Assembly: GCA_916613615.1 (NCBI GenBank)
Contig: OU744731.1
Span: 57,046,289-57,110,288, forward strand
DNA: 64,000 nucleotides
From: Steromphala cineraria
Taxonomy: Eukaryota > Mollusca > Gastropoda > Trochida > Trochidae
Direction: 5' to 3'
Of this stretch, positions 47,215-59,057 are shown in pieces. The notes under the pieces are model-generated. The model saw nothing but the letters and a program-made list of their open reading frames with translations. It was not told the origin of the DNA and did not search any database. The stretch's first letter is position 1, and each line of letters opens with the position of its first letter. A program made the translations under genes and the position numbers.

Positions 47215-48545
47215 GATGCACTGTGATGTCCCCCGCTAACATTTAATCCGAAAGTGACCCTACCCCCATTATGTACAAATTTCAAATTTCCATGGAAACC
47301 AGCAAAATAACAATTCAGAATAACCAAAGTAGCAAAAGGCACCACTTCCCCAGCAGTTCTAACCACATATCAAGTCTAGTAAAAATATTTTGAATAGTTT
47401 TTAAGCTAAAGTACGGAAACAGACCCTACCCCCCATATACACCTAGTTCAACTTGTTTCTATAGAAACCAGGAAAATAATTCAGAATAACTAAAACGGAA
47501 AAAGGCACCACTCCACCACTAGGTCTAACCACATACCAAGTTTCGTAAAATCATATTAAATAGTTTTTGGGATATGGCCCGGAAATGGTCCTCACACCAG
47601 ATGTTCTAAGTTGAAACTGTTGCCATGGAAACCAGGAAAAATCATATAATTCAGAATGACCTAAATAGCAAAAGGCACCACTCCACCACTAGGTCTAACC
47701 ACATACCAAGTTTCATAAAAAATATTGAATACCTTTTGAGATATGGCTGGGAAACAGTCCCTACCCAAATATGCACTAAGTACAAACTGTTTCCATGGAA
47801 ACCAGGAAAATAAAACTTTTAGAAAAACCAAAATAGCAAAAGGCACCACTCCAGCACTAGATCTAACCACATACAAAGTTTTGTGAAAAAATATTGAACG
47901 GTTTTGGAGATATGGTCCGGAAATGAAACCCTCCCCCAATATGCACTAAGTTCAAAATGTTTCCATGAAAACCAGAAAAAATAAAAAATTCAGAATAACC
48001 AAAATAGCAAAAGGCACCACTCCATCACTAGGTCTAAGCACATACCAAGTTTCGTGAAAAAATATTGAACGGTTTTTGAAATAGAGGCCGGAAAAGGTTC
48101 CTACCCCCAATATGCACTAAGTTCAAATTGTTTCCATGGAAACCATAAAAAATAAAAAATTCAGAATAACCAAAATAGCAAAAGGCACCACTCCATCACT
48201 AGATCTAAGCACATACCAAGTTTCGTGAAAAAATATTGAACGGTTTTTGAAATAGAGGCCGGAAAAGGTTCCTACCCCCAATATGCACTAAGTTCAAATT
48301 GTTTCCATGGAAACCAGAATAAATAAAAAATTCAGAATAACCAAAATAGCAAAAGGCACCACTCCATCACTAGGTCTAAGCACATACCAAGTTTCGTGAA
48401 AAAATATTGAACGGTTTTTGAGATATGGCCCGGAAAAGAAAGCATTTCGGAATGACGGAATCACGGAATGACGGAATCACGGAATCACGGATGGAGGTGA
48501 AACATTATGTCTCCCGAAAAATATTTCGGGGGACATAACAAGTTG
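47215..48545 (+). repeat. Pearl-like tandem-core element (171-bp unit)
   Basis: Seven or more head-to-tail copies with GGCACCACTCCA recurring every 171 bp (last copies near 48010, 48181 and 48352). Landmarks are CCATGGAAACCAG, AATAACCAAAATAGCAAAAG and ACATACCAAGTTTCGTGAAA. The array ends with GGAATGACGGAATCACGG repeats and a terminal hairpin (ATGTCTCCCGAAA...TTTCGGGGGACAT). Open frames through it are not genes. Confidence 0.8.
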
Positions 48546-49849
48546 TGCTACCATATATATATATCCATAAGTCAATTAAGTGATCAGATCTTACTTTTGA
48601 TTTTTTCTAACTTCATAATTGATTGAAGGAAACAATTTTATCTCATTAAGAATAAAATAAACATATCATAGACTTGATTTGATCAATTGTTCCAAAAATA
48701 TCCCACATATGACAAAAAATATTTTGGTATGTAAAAGTTTATTGATAATGCCACCATCAGCTGACATGGAGCTTGATGACACTCAGTCCTTGTCCACAGA
48801 TGTACAGGTAAACATCACACCTGCAATATAACATGGTCAGGTAAACGAACTTGAACTTGAACATGTCAACATCTTACGTTCTATAAGAATGCAGAGAGCA
48901 TGTTAAGTCAAATTCTCTCACTCACAATTAATTATTTTACCTTATCAAACACGAGAATATGGTAGGAATAATTAGACTTTCAACTCTAGTCCCAGTTGCT
49001 GCTCTCTTTGAACTCTTGCTGCTTTATGATAAATATTAAACCATTCTTTTTAAATTGACTTCATTAACTGCAAAGTGGCTTCACACAACAAACTTAGGTT
49101 TGACAACACATTTGAGCAAACTTTTGCAATACGGGTATTGTTAAACTTGCATTTTCAGATGTTAAACATTTATTGTCAAACTTGATATGAAAGCGATGTT
49201 ATACAAATGAGGACACAATGTCTGTGCCATTGGTCATCTCTGAACAACATGAGTTTGACAACTTTTCATAAGTCAAATTAGAGATTGACTGAGAAGTTGG
49301 TGAGATGGTTAGACAGACCCTATTTCACGCCAGTTGGACAAACCGCAACTCATGTTGATCGAAAACCAGACAATGTGGCTCGAGTGGGGCGCGCAAATTC
49401 GCCAAACATGATTTTGAAACCTTGTCAAGAAGATATATTCAATTCGATAGTGTTTATTAGGTATTTTAACTAATGGGTACCGTAGATCAATTGGATGCAT
49501 AATTTCGAATATTAAACATATTTGAGATGTTTTCTTGATTTTTTCATAAAATCAAGCATTTTAGAGATATTATGCATAAATGGATATATTTGCAAGTCCA
49601 GTGATGAGTTATGAACTTCAATCAGCATATTAGATATTTTGTAGCTTATCAAAACCAAATAAAACTAGAAAGTGTTTTTACCCGTAAAAACAGATGTCTC
49701 CCACTTCCTCAAATGCTCCAAACCTCTAAACAATACTATCATAAAGCACCATTAATGTTCTCTGTATAATTCAACTTGAATAAATAACCTATCAACTCCA
49801 CAATTGTAGCAAACAAAATATTCAAAATTCTAAATGATTTGATGCTGAA
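48546..49849. other. Intergenic; no gene seen
   Basis: AT-rich sequence with short overlapping open frames on both strands near 49285-49500. None is supported as a gene. Confidence 0.4.
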
Positions 49850-50452
49850 ACCCTTTAAAAAGACTAAGTCCAAATTGTTGCCATTTAAATAAAAAGTTAA
49901 ATTTAAAAAAATCTATAACCTCCAAAAGGCACATCTACATGATATAGAGAGACAGTATACAAAGTTTGGTGATGATCGGTCACATAGTTTTAGAGATCTG
50001 CTCCGGAAACGAACACTACCCTTGAAAAAGACTAAATCCAAATTGTTGCCATGGAAATAATTAAAAAAAAAAATTCTAAAAAATCCATTACCTCCAAAAG
50101 GCACATCTACATGATATGGAGAGACAGTATACCAAGTTTTGTGATGATCGGTCACATAGTTCTAGAGATCTGCTCCGGAAACGAACACTACCCTTGAAAA
50201 AGACTAAGTCCAAACTGTTGCCATGTAAATAAATTTTTTTTTTTTTTTTAAATCTAACCTCCAAAAGGCACATCTACATGATATGGAGAGACAGTATACC
50301 AAGTTTGGTGATGATCTGTCACATAGTTTTAGAGATCTGCTCCGGAAATGAAATGGGAACGCCGACGCCAACACCAACGCCGACGCCGACGGGAACTCAG
50401 CTAAAACCAATATGTCTCCAGACCCTTCGGGGGGAGACATAATTTTAAGAAA
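49850..50452 (+). repeat. Pearl-like tandem-core element (about 175-bp unit)
   Basis: Three copies of a unit with AAAAGGCACATCTACATGAT, ATACCAAGTTTGGTGATGAT, TTTTAGAGATCTGCTCCGGA and CCAAATTGTTGCCATG. The array ends in CGCCGACGCCAACACCAACG repeats and a terminal hairpin (ATGTCTCC...GGAGACAT). It lies just downstream of the WDR6 stop codon. Confidence 0.8.
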
Positions 50453-50551
50453 GATACTCTGTGTCACTTTAATGGTTATGTGGAACAACATCGTGGAAGG
50501 ATTGTCAAGTGCTCCGATAATCAGGTTGACAAGTCAGGTCGTCTAGACTAC

Positions 50552-50617
50552 TCACCCATCTCTCCACACGTCTATGTTGGAGATATCAGAGATGTGGACG
50601 TAGCGACACCCCAGCAT
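50552..50617 (-). CDS. WDR6: WDR6 last exon
   Basis: 21 codons (MLGCRYVHISDISNIDVWRDG) and a TGA at 50552-50554. The acceptor is CTTCAG. Phase 0 matches the previous exon's end (TFK). The position after VSASIDQR and the HxxDxxDxDxW-like wording fit the WDR6 C-terminus. Confidence 0.82.
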   Translation of the reverse strand: MLGCRYVHISDISNIDVWRDG

Positions 50618-53600
50618 CTGAAGCAAGTCAGGTCAAGGATATTAAAAAATATATTTTTCATCATGAGATCAAAAATTTCTCTGATTTGACTTGTTCGATT
50701 GTGAAATATATCTGTGTTTTTTGTTAATTGTGTTAAGTGCAGAAAATAGAATTTTTTCAACACATCTCAAGAATACTAAATAAAAGTACCGAGGGTACAG
50801 AAGCTCACCTTAAAATGAATGATGTGGTAATATAGTTTAATTGTGTAACCATATTTTATATGATAATTGATTATGGCTGCCATCATGATTTTTGTATCTT
50901 TTAAAATGCTAGTCTTCTGTTGGAAAAAATTAGAGCACGAACAAACATTAATACAAGAATGTTAATAAATCATGATTTGTTAACAAGCAGTAGGTTTTTG
51001 TATAACTTTTTTTTATATCTATGGCTGAATTGGTGACCATCTTGTATTTTTTAATCTTCAAAATGTTACTTATATGTGGGCATCCATATTAATTTTATTA
51101 TCTTGATTGGTTTAGGAGTATTCATTTAAATGTCAATCAATAATAACAGGTTTTGTGACTCTTGAAGTCAAGAAATAGTCCCGAAAATCTCAAGAATTCT
51201 TTCTTAAAAGTACTTGTACAGTACCAAAGTTTTCAAACACAATCACAAAAGTCAACAAACTGGTTAATCCAATGTTAGATTAGTCACACTCTCAACTTCC
51301 AAAGAACTAAAAAAAGATGCACATAAACATTTGGAATATATCCCTCTGACACAAATCACAAATTCAACTAGTGATAAGTCCAATTGCCAAAGTAAACTGT
51401 CCAGGTCAATGTCTCATGTGATTCTAACTGAAGATTTCTGAATATCTTAAATCTTGACATATGTTAGTGCAATCTGATTGGTCAGAATAGGCTAGCCACA
51501 TGGGGGTTTATGCTAATTACTAGATATGATGACCTGTGATGACCTCTTGCACCTGCATGTAGCTTATGTAACTTATCCTCTTATGTAAGTTACTGTTATT
51601 CCATAATGTGAGTGTCTTCCCCTTAATACAGTATGAAATACAGATATTAGGAGGGGAGTTGCAGGAGAGGGGCTGGAGGATAGGAGGGGAAAGGAGGGAT
51701 AGAAGAGAGGTTTGCAATGGAAGGACAGGAGAGGAAAGGGGAGGAGGGGAAGGGGGGGTAGAAGAGAGGTTTGCAATGGAAGGACAGGAGAGGAAAGGGG
51801 AGGAGGGGAAGGGAGGATAGAAGGGGTGGGGGTAGAAGAGAGGTTTGCTATAGAAATAATCTGGAGGTCAACTCAGTAATATGTTTATTGAAGTATTTTA
51901 ATATTAATTGCATGGAAACAACAGTTAGTGTTGAGAGTGAACAAATTTAATCATTTTAAATGCTTTTGAAAAGGATTTGTTTGAATTGAATGATCATTAT
52001 AATTATCTAGATAATCATCGTTCAGATCGTAATCAGATCCCTCACTGGCTATGTTATTTGGCCTTTTATGAAGTGTCAGGAATTATGTAACCCACTGATA
52101 TCATTAGATGTTTTATTTAAAAGGATTTATTAAAACACTCATGGTTCAGGCTGTTCGCAGATAAAGATGATTCATACAGTTTTTTGTAACTGTATTTATA
52201 GTGTTGATAAATATTACAACAAGTGCATCAATACAAATATAAACACATTCATTTGATTGACCAGGAAATGTATTCTTTTCAATGAATTTTATGAAATCTA
52301 ATTGAAAATTCAATATAAATGACATATTGACCATCTTGGATTCTTGATAATAAAATGAATGCGTCTTTGTCAGGAATCACTATATAAAAAAATACTCACT
52401 TTTCAGAATGATATCTTAATTGATTTAGTAGGAGAAGTACTTGGCCTGAAATCTAATTGAAAAATAATGACTTCTATGTTGACATGTTGTTCCCAGAGCC
52501 CCTTCAGCATGATACAATTATCATTTAGTTTTACAGGTTTTCATAAAACATATGGTATTGGAACTGGAACTTGATACAAATTACCTCTTTCTACAATAAC
52601 TTATGTAGATTACTGTACATAAAAGCAGATTCTTGACTTAAGTAAAGATAACTAAGCAACATACAAGCAGGCAGGGCTGCTAGCCCCAGATCCTTAAGGA
52701 GAGTGTAGCAATTTGGGGATTTGGCTTTGTGTATTTGGAGAAGAATAGTGTGCTGAGCATGTAAACCTGAACTCTGGCTAAGCCCTTATGTGTGGTATTT
52801 AAAAACTTGACGGGAGAGAACATGCATTGTTGTGAAAAATATATATAATTTCACAAAACATAGTTAGCTTATGTCCTAAATTGATTTTGTGTCAAGAAGA
52901 ACTTCTGTTAGATATAGAAATGGTATAAATATGAGTAAACACAGGAAATGGAACCTGATACAAAATAACTCTTTCCACATCAACTTATCATGAAGATTGC
53001 TAAACACAAAACTTATTGATGACAACTTTTGTGTAAGTTGTTATTCTTAGAAAGAACATATCACTGTCATGAGATTACAAGTCTAATTTCCATAACTCTT
53101 ATTGTATACACATGGCCATATAGCATATTGCTCTGCAATATCAATTGGGTCAGATTATGCAACAGACTAGCAGCTGACACTGTGATGCTTGCAGCCTGTA
53201 TCAGGATGTGTATTAGAATAAACACTGTGGACTCTAGAGGCATATCTGAACTCTGGTTGACCCCTTATGTGTGGTATTTAAAGGAATATAAGGGAGATAC
53301 CATTGTTTAAAATTTAACATGATGTTTAATGTGATTGGGTTTTTGCAGCTAGTTGCCATGAAGATTTTAAGCAAATTAATTAATTATGTTTGTCTTATAT
53401 ATCTTAATTTTTTTTTAAAAACACTTAAAAATATAGAGCAACTTGCATGACAATCTTAAATATTCCATATTCAAGATAATATTATGATTAGTAAGTTCAA
53501 ATTAGAGAAATTATTTGATGCAAGTGATCACTTGATGAAAGCTTAAAATTTAATAATAATGATGTGTCATTGCAGCTGAAAAGTCAATATGGCTGCTTTT

Positions 53601-56600
53601 GCGGCCATCTTGGATTCTCAAAACTGAAACGTCTACCTTTCTGTGCGGAATCACTATAGGTATAACATACTACAATTTAGAAAGTATATCTAGATTGGTT
53701 TAGGAGAAGTAGTCTTTTTCATGAAATCTAATTGAAAATTCAATATGGCTCCCATGGCAGCCATCTTGGATTCTCAAAACTGGAACATCTACCTTTCTGT
53801 GAGGAATCACCTTGGGTATAACATACTACAATTTCAGAATGGTATCTGGATTTGTATAGGAGGAGTAGTTTTTTTCGTGAAATCTAATTGAAAATTCAAT
53901 ATGGCTGCACTGGCGGCCATCTTGGATTCTCAAAACTGAATCATCTACCTTTCTGTGAGGAATCACCATGGGTATAATATACTACAATTTCAGAATGATA
54001 TCTGGATTCGTATAGGAGGAGTAGTCTTTTTCATGAAATCTAATTGAAAATTCAATATGGCTGCACTGGCAGCCATCTTGGATTCTCAAAACTGAAATAT
54101 CTACCTTTCTGTGAGGAATCACCATGGGTATAACATACTACAATTTCAGAATGGTATCTGGATTCGTATAGGAGGAGTAGTCTTTTTCATGAAATCTAAT
54201 TGAAAATTCAATATGGCTGCCATGACGGCCATCTTGGATTCTCAAAACCGAAACGTCTACCTTTCTGTGAGGAATCACCATGGGTATAACATACTACAAT
54301 TTCAGAATGATATCTGGATTCGTTTAGGAGGAGTAGTCTTTTTCCTGAAAGTTTACGGACGGACGGACAGACAGACAGACGGACGGACGGACGGACGGAC
54401 GGACAGACGGACGACGGACGAAGCGCCATGACATAAGCTCACATTTACTTAGCCTTCATTTTCTGTGCAGTCATGTGTACTATTTGATATTACAAAAATG
54501 ACACACAATACCATTACAACAGTCTAAGTAAACCTAGCCTCAATATTATCCGTTTCACTCCTATACGGAGTCTAAAAAAGCCTAGTAGAGGGTCGTGTCA
54601 GCCAACGTATCGAATTTAACCAATCAGAACTCAGCTTACTAAGCCACAAAAGTCTGCCTTCGCATGTTTAACGTTGGATGGTCATAGGTCGCCGAAAGGT
54701 TGGCTGACGTGACCCTCTACTAGACCTTTCTAGACTCAGTATAGGAGTGAAACGGATGATATTGAGTCTAGGTTTACTTAGGCTGACCATTACAAAGGCA
54801 AGTTATAAATAGAGGATATTATACGAGTGTCCATGACATACTATGTTTACGACACAAGTGCCTAAATATTGGTATTTCCCGAGCGAGAGCGAGGGATATA
54901 CTGATATTTTGGCACGAGTGTCATAAACATAGTATGTCATTGGCACGAAAATGATATTCTGTTTATTACTGTAGTCGCAAAATTAAAGAAAATCCTCAAA
55001 ACCTACTGCTCGGGATAGGTGATCTAGCGGCGGTTGAACCGTATAGATTTTGACGTCATAGGTGAACCGTGACGCAAAGCACTGTTTATAATGTGACGTC
55101 ACGATGAAAAAGTCATATTTTGCCCATATGAAAAATATGAACCTCGGTATGTCTGCCCACGTAGGTAATAAAAGTTGATATGTACCTTAAAGGTCTGCTC
55201 CGTCGAGTGAGGGATCTGCCAGACACAGACCCGCTGGTCTATAGACGCACTGACCACAGAGTCGGGAGACAGCACCCACACACCTGCAGGGGAGAGAACA
55301 TCGTTCATGGGTGCCTCAAATGTCTTGTCTGTTACTTCCCATGTATTCATGAACTGAAACCCTCTGTTCCTAATTTACTTGTAGTCAATGAAGTTTTCAA
55401 TTTATTAATTTGGATCAAAGAATATGTATTAAGTAAATGTTTACTCATATATTTGGAACTCTCTTAGCAGGGTTGAGGGTTGAACATTGGAGGAGATGGA
55501 GGATGCGATGATGCACTCCCCTCCCAAGAGAGTTCCGAAGTCAAAATGTAGTACAGTCATATTTCTCATACGTGATAAAAGTATCCTACAGAAGTGTATG
55601 GCATTAATTAAACCTTCTTTGATGAACATTAACCATTTCAATAGTTGTACCATGGACACCAAAACGTCGTACCCTACCAACCAAACATTCTGTATCCTGT
55701 CCAACCCCCTGGATCTGCCAATGCTCCCACAATCTGAACTGTATCCAGGCTGTTGATCCTACCTCACCAAAATCTGCTCAGCATCATTTGACCCTAACTC
55801 ACCAGTTATCTGAGCTGCATGTGCGTGCGTGTTCTTGACACATCTCTCAACCTGCACACAGCTCATGTCCGTTGTCTCCTGTACACAGATGCTGGTCACA
55901 CTCAGACAGTTGTCGTCTCCTCCACTCGCCACTAGGTGGCGCCCACCTGCAGTCAACCAATCAAATATTAACTAATGTAGATGCGTATTGGTGTCTGAAG
56001 TGATGAACAGGATGTGTGTGAGTGGCTTTGCATGTTAACTCCAGCTTATTCCCATATTATAGAAGGATGTTACACTCAAGCATATAAACATGACTTTTAA
56101 CCAGAGTCATACTTTAACATCAAATGCCTTTTAGTTAACATAAAGGTTTTTTTATTTGATGACACAAGTTTTATAAGAATTTTTTAAATCACTCTTTGTT
56201 GAAATCAAGACATTCATTACCAGAATCTTTCTCAATGTAGGACATTTGACAAAATAACATAGATATATGATTAAAACAAAAATGACAAACTATTCTCATA
56301 TGATACACTGATACAAATTAAAAATCTAACGACTGAAATGACAGAAGGCAAATACCCACCTCCACAAGAGAAGCAATGGATACTGTTGAGTCCTGACTGA
56401 TGTACAGTCACCAAGGCAACCGGCTCAAACTTAATCTCTAATGTAGAGTCCAATATCTCAACAAAATGTTTGGTGGATTTGTTCTTCGTAGTTCCATCCT
56501 TCAATGACTGCATTTTGGCGACATGTTCAGAATACGAGAGACAAAGTTGGCTGATGTCCCAGAATGCAATTTTCCCTTCAGACGCTCCAGAGATAATGAT

Positions 56601-58032
56601 GACCTTTGACCCTGATATGATATGAGCAACTTTGAGTACACAGTTGTCATGGTAACCAGATTGTTGCAACAGAGTCAGGGTTCTGCTGTCCTCGTTGAAA
56701 CCAAATATTCTGAAGAAAAAAAACGATTTTGTATTCATATCTTTCATTAATTCAGCTATTAAATATCTGATGCAGATCTACAGTTATATATATGTATTTG
56801 CTTTGAAATATATTTCTTTACACCTGTTGACTGCCACTTAGAATTTAAAGTTGCTTTCTCAATTCTGCAGTATTTCTGAAATAAATATACCATATTTTTT
56901 GGATCTAACAATATGTACTATCAATTGAAAGTTGGATAATATTAACATGAAGGTTACATAAACTGAATCCACAAAGGGTCACCCATACATCCAGGAAGCT
57001 GGGCCAATTGTTGCTGAACTACACTTATAGTAGTAAACTGAGCAATGCAAAGGACCACTTAAATAATGGAAACTATCTACCTCTACACAATGAAATATTG
57101 TCTAGAATTTTTACTGGTCAGATAGAATTATTGCACAAATACAAGCCTGAAACAAAACTTCACGCACCTGAGGTAGGAGTCCGAGCACGCAGCGGCTAGG
57201 ATGTGAAGAGACTGAGAGAAGTCCTTGGACACATCACGTAGACACAGCGCTGTCAGACACATGACCCGAGTCTCGGGGTCGGAATGTACAGAACCTCTTC
57301 TGGTCCTCGCCCCACACAGGAACATGCTTCCCAGGTGCTCGTAGATACAAGACACATCGGACACTGAAGAGAGATTGTGGCTGAAGTTTGTACCCTTTGG
57401 TCCTTCGGTGAGACTTTTGCTGGAATTAACACCTTCTGACATCAGGGAGAGATCACTGGTGTTAATATCACTATTTGGTCTGTGGGAGAGATTGCTGCTG
57501 CAGTTTACATCACCTTCTGACTCAGTTCTCTCTGAATATTCTCCACTGGATTGAGAGCTATTTGCCATTGTTTGAATGATATCTTTCTCATCACAGAACA
57601 TGCTATTGTCTATTTCTTCACTATCTACTTGGACTTTGCTACATACTTCACTGTTCACAGGTATAGAACTCTTGGTCCTTCTGTTGACATTATTGCAAGA
57701 TTCCTTTTGAACATCACTCGCGCACAACTGTTTGAGCTGAATCCTCCACACCTGGATCTGAGCTCGTCCTCCCCCGGAGAACATGATCACATCGGGACTG
57801 TCTTGATGGGACGAGTCTGTTGGCTGACAGTTGCCGTCTGCTTCTAGGCCTGATGCCTGTTGGGATGAAGGAGCTTGTGAGAGTGATGGACTGAAGGCGA
57901 GAGACTTCACTGTAGACAGATGTCCCTGGAGAGAGTGCTCAACCTTCAGGTCCATCAGATCTCGACCGGTCACTCGGAGGTCAAGAAGAATAGCTTCATA
58001 TTCTCATTGTTCAAGTCATAGAAGCAGTTTTG
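50552..58032 (-). CDS. WDR6: WDR6, C-terminal half (5 exons in window)
   Basis: WDR6 is a WD40 scaffold that partners the FTSJ1-type methyltransferase for 2'-O-methylation of tRNA position 34. The similarity is to the last third of the protein: MFSGGGRAQIQVWRI, DPETRVMCL, LAAACSDSYLR, CVLKVAHI, GKIAFWDIS, HLVASGGDDN, HAHAAQITG, VSASIDQRVCVWQI and the terminal HISDISNIDVW. Exon joins are in phase from 57168 to the stop. The N-terminal exons lie to the right of the LTR element or outside the window. The first visible exon has a likely frame break near 57972, so this copy may be damaged or the base call may be wrong. Confidence 0.88.
51640..51850. repeat. Purine-rich tandem repeat
   Basis: The plus strand is almost purely A/G. 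The unit GAGGTTTGCAATGGAAGGAC followed by AGGAGAGGAAAGGGGAGGAG recurs at about 60-bp spacing. It is low-complexity with triplex-forming potential. Open frames here are spurious. Confidence 0.8.
52555..53310. repeat. Direct duplication, spacing about 400 to 470 bp
   Basis: GGAACTTGATACAAATTACC / GGAACCTGATACAAAATAAC and CTGAACTCTGGCTAAGCCC / CTGAACTCTGGTTGACCCC, each followed by TTATGTGTGGTATTTAAA, occur in the same order in two diverged copies. Confidence 0.65.
53578..54440 (+). repeat. Pearl-like tandem-core element (156-bp unit) with ACGG microsatellite
   Basis: Five copies at 156-bp spacing, each with ATTCAATATGGCTGC, GCCATCTTGGATTCTCAAAA, CTACCTTTCTGTG and ATACTACAATTTCAGAATG. It is followed by (ACGG)n at about 54355-54420 and then GCGCCATGACATAAGC. 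This is the layout of bivalve pearl elements; the class is inferred. Confidence 0.8.
54520..54785. mobile_element. 266-bp long-TIR MITE, Mutator-like
   Basis: The inverted arms are about 85 bp with few mismatches, starting CAGTCTAAGTAAACCTAG and ending GGTTTACTTAGGCTG. They are flanked by a direct duplication ACCATTACAA at 54510-54519 and 54786-54795. Long TIRs with a 9-10-bp duplication suggest a Mutator-type origin. Confidence 0.8.
54810..54965. repeat. Fold-back repeat
   Basis: The arms ATGACATACTATGTTTACGA and ACATAGTATGTCATTGGCAC pair within a larger imperfect inverted repeat of about 70 bp per arm. It sits next to the long-TIR MITE and has no coding capacity. Confidence 0.7.
55186..55283 (-). 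CDS. WDR6: WDR6 exon with final WD repeat
   Basis: GVWVLSPDSVVSASIDQRVC followed by VWQIPHSTEQTFK. This is the last WD40 blade. The donor GTACAT leads into a 4.57-kb intron full of repeats. Confidence 0.9.
55803..55946 (-). CDS. WDR6: WDR6 exon, WD repeat
   Basis: Encodes GRHLVASGGDDNCLSV through VKNTHAHAAQITG. The HLVASG and HAA-TG wording is characteristic of WDR6. Confidence 0.92.
56360..56709 (-). CDS. WDR6: WDR6 exon, WD repeats
   Basis: 116 codons from IFGFNEDSRTLTLL to SGLNSIHCFSCGG, including CVLKVAHIISGSKVIIISGA and GKIAFWDISQL. The exon joins both neighbours in phase. Confidence 0.92.
57168..58032 (-). CDS. WDR6: WDR6 exon with long acidic loop; frame break near its 5' end
   Basis: The main frame (open from 57973) begins with RDLMDLKVEHSLQGHLSTVK, has MFSGGGRAQIQVWRI, a long Ser/Asn/Glu-rich loop, then DPETRVMCL and LAAACSDSYLR. 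Upstream of 57973 this frame hits a TGA at once. Another frame reads a coding-like stretch (CFYDLNNENMKLFFLTSE) from a good acceptor (TTTGCTCAG at 58033) and ends in TGA at 57970-57972. A single missing base would connect the two. Confidence 0.75.
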
Positions 58033-58299
58033 CTGAGCAAATATTCATGAGCATGCTACCAGAGGTCATATTTGTCCTTTTGCCATACTAATCATACTTC
58101 ATCTAATATTTCAATCATTAATGTTTTCATTGCATCTTAGAATTCCCCATTGATTATGCCCTCAAAAAGTTTTGCTTGTATATATACATGTGTGACGACC
58201 ATGTGAAATAGCCTCTGTCAGGATGGCTAATCTTTCTTAATTCATGAATTCTCATTCAAGGCAAAAGACAATTCAACAAGTTCTTAAAGTTCAATAAAG

Positions 58300-58305
58300 T
58301 TTATT
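58300..58305 (-). terminator. LTR polyadenylation signal
   Basis: AATAAA on the minus strand, about 110 bp before the LTR end and downstream of the TATA box in element orientation. The same signal appears at 63402-63407 in the 5' LTR. Confidence 0.55.
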
Positions 58306-59043
58306 CAGTAACAACAGAATTCAACAAATAATGGCAAGTAGATATATGCTATTTCTGAATAGAAATATATATAAGTGCTTTAATTTACTATCTTGCAACA
58401 AAAACAATAAACTTCCAAGTGTATCACAGTAGCTTGTTTGCAACTCTGCTACTCAGATTAAATCATTTAACTAACCATGAAACGTCAATACCAAATATAT
58501 CAATTAATGTCTACAATCTTGAACCAAAGTGCCAAATGTCTATCTAGCACTAACTCTTGAACCTCAGTATTTATAGCAGGTATCTACAGCATAAACCTTC
58601 ACTGTACTATAACTCTCAAATACTGAAATGCACATATCAATATTGACAACAATTAATATGTCTCCATTTACACAATGGACACAGCACTACAACTCTGGAC
58701 GATTATCAACTCTACGTACTACAACTGGAGCACGATCAACTGTTCATGAAACTACGATACAAATATAGCACCTTGAAAACTATTCAGTTTGCTTTGTAAT
58801 CGTAAACTTTTATGAGAAAAATCCCCCAAACACTATCGTAAAACTTTACCTATAAAGATGAGTGTTTGCTACCACATTATCGATCAAAATATCATTAATT
58901 CTCTCCTACAAATAGTCTTATGAGTACTAGCACATTTACAAATATAACCCTCTAAAATTTCAAGTAAGTACCAACTAACCTATCGATATGACCTGTCAAG
59001 ACGGAGATCAAAGCTAGACTGGCGCGCGACTGCGAGCAGCCTC

Positions 59044-59051
59044 TATTTATA
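59044..59051 (-). promoter_or_regulatory. TATA box in LTR
   Basis: The minus strand reads GACTATAAATAGAGGC, a textbook TATA box. In the 5' LTR the same site would lie outside the window. Confidence 0.65.
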
Positions 59052-59057
59052 GTCTTC

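Larger units (their letters stand above)
50618..55185. other. Large last intron of WDR6, repeat-filled
   Basis: It contains a purine-rich array at 51640-51850, a direct duplication at about 52555-53300, the pearl-like array at 53578-54440 and two inverted-repeat elements at 54520-54965. No further exon was recognised. Confidence 0.7.

Noticed and set aside
47661..50491. Minus-strand open frames with repeated VYCLSISCRCAFW or VVRPSGGVVPFAI peptides
   Set aside because: They are translations of the pearl-like tandem arrays, and the peptide period equals the DNA repeat.
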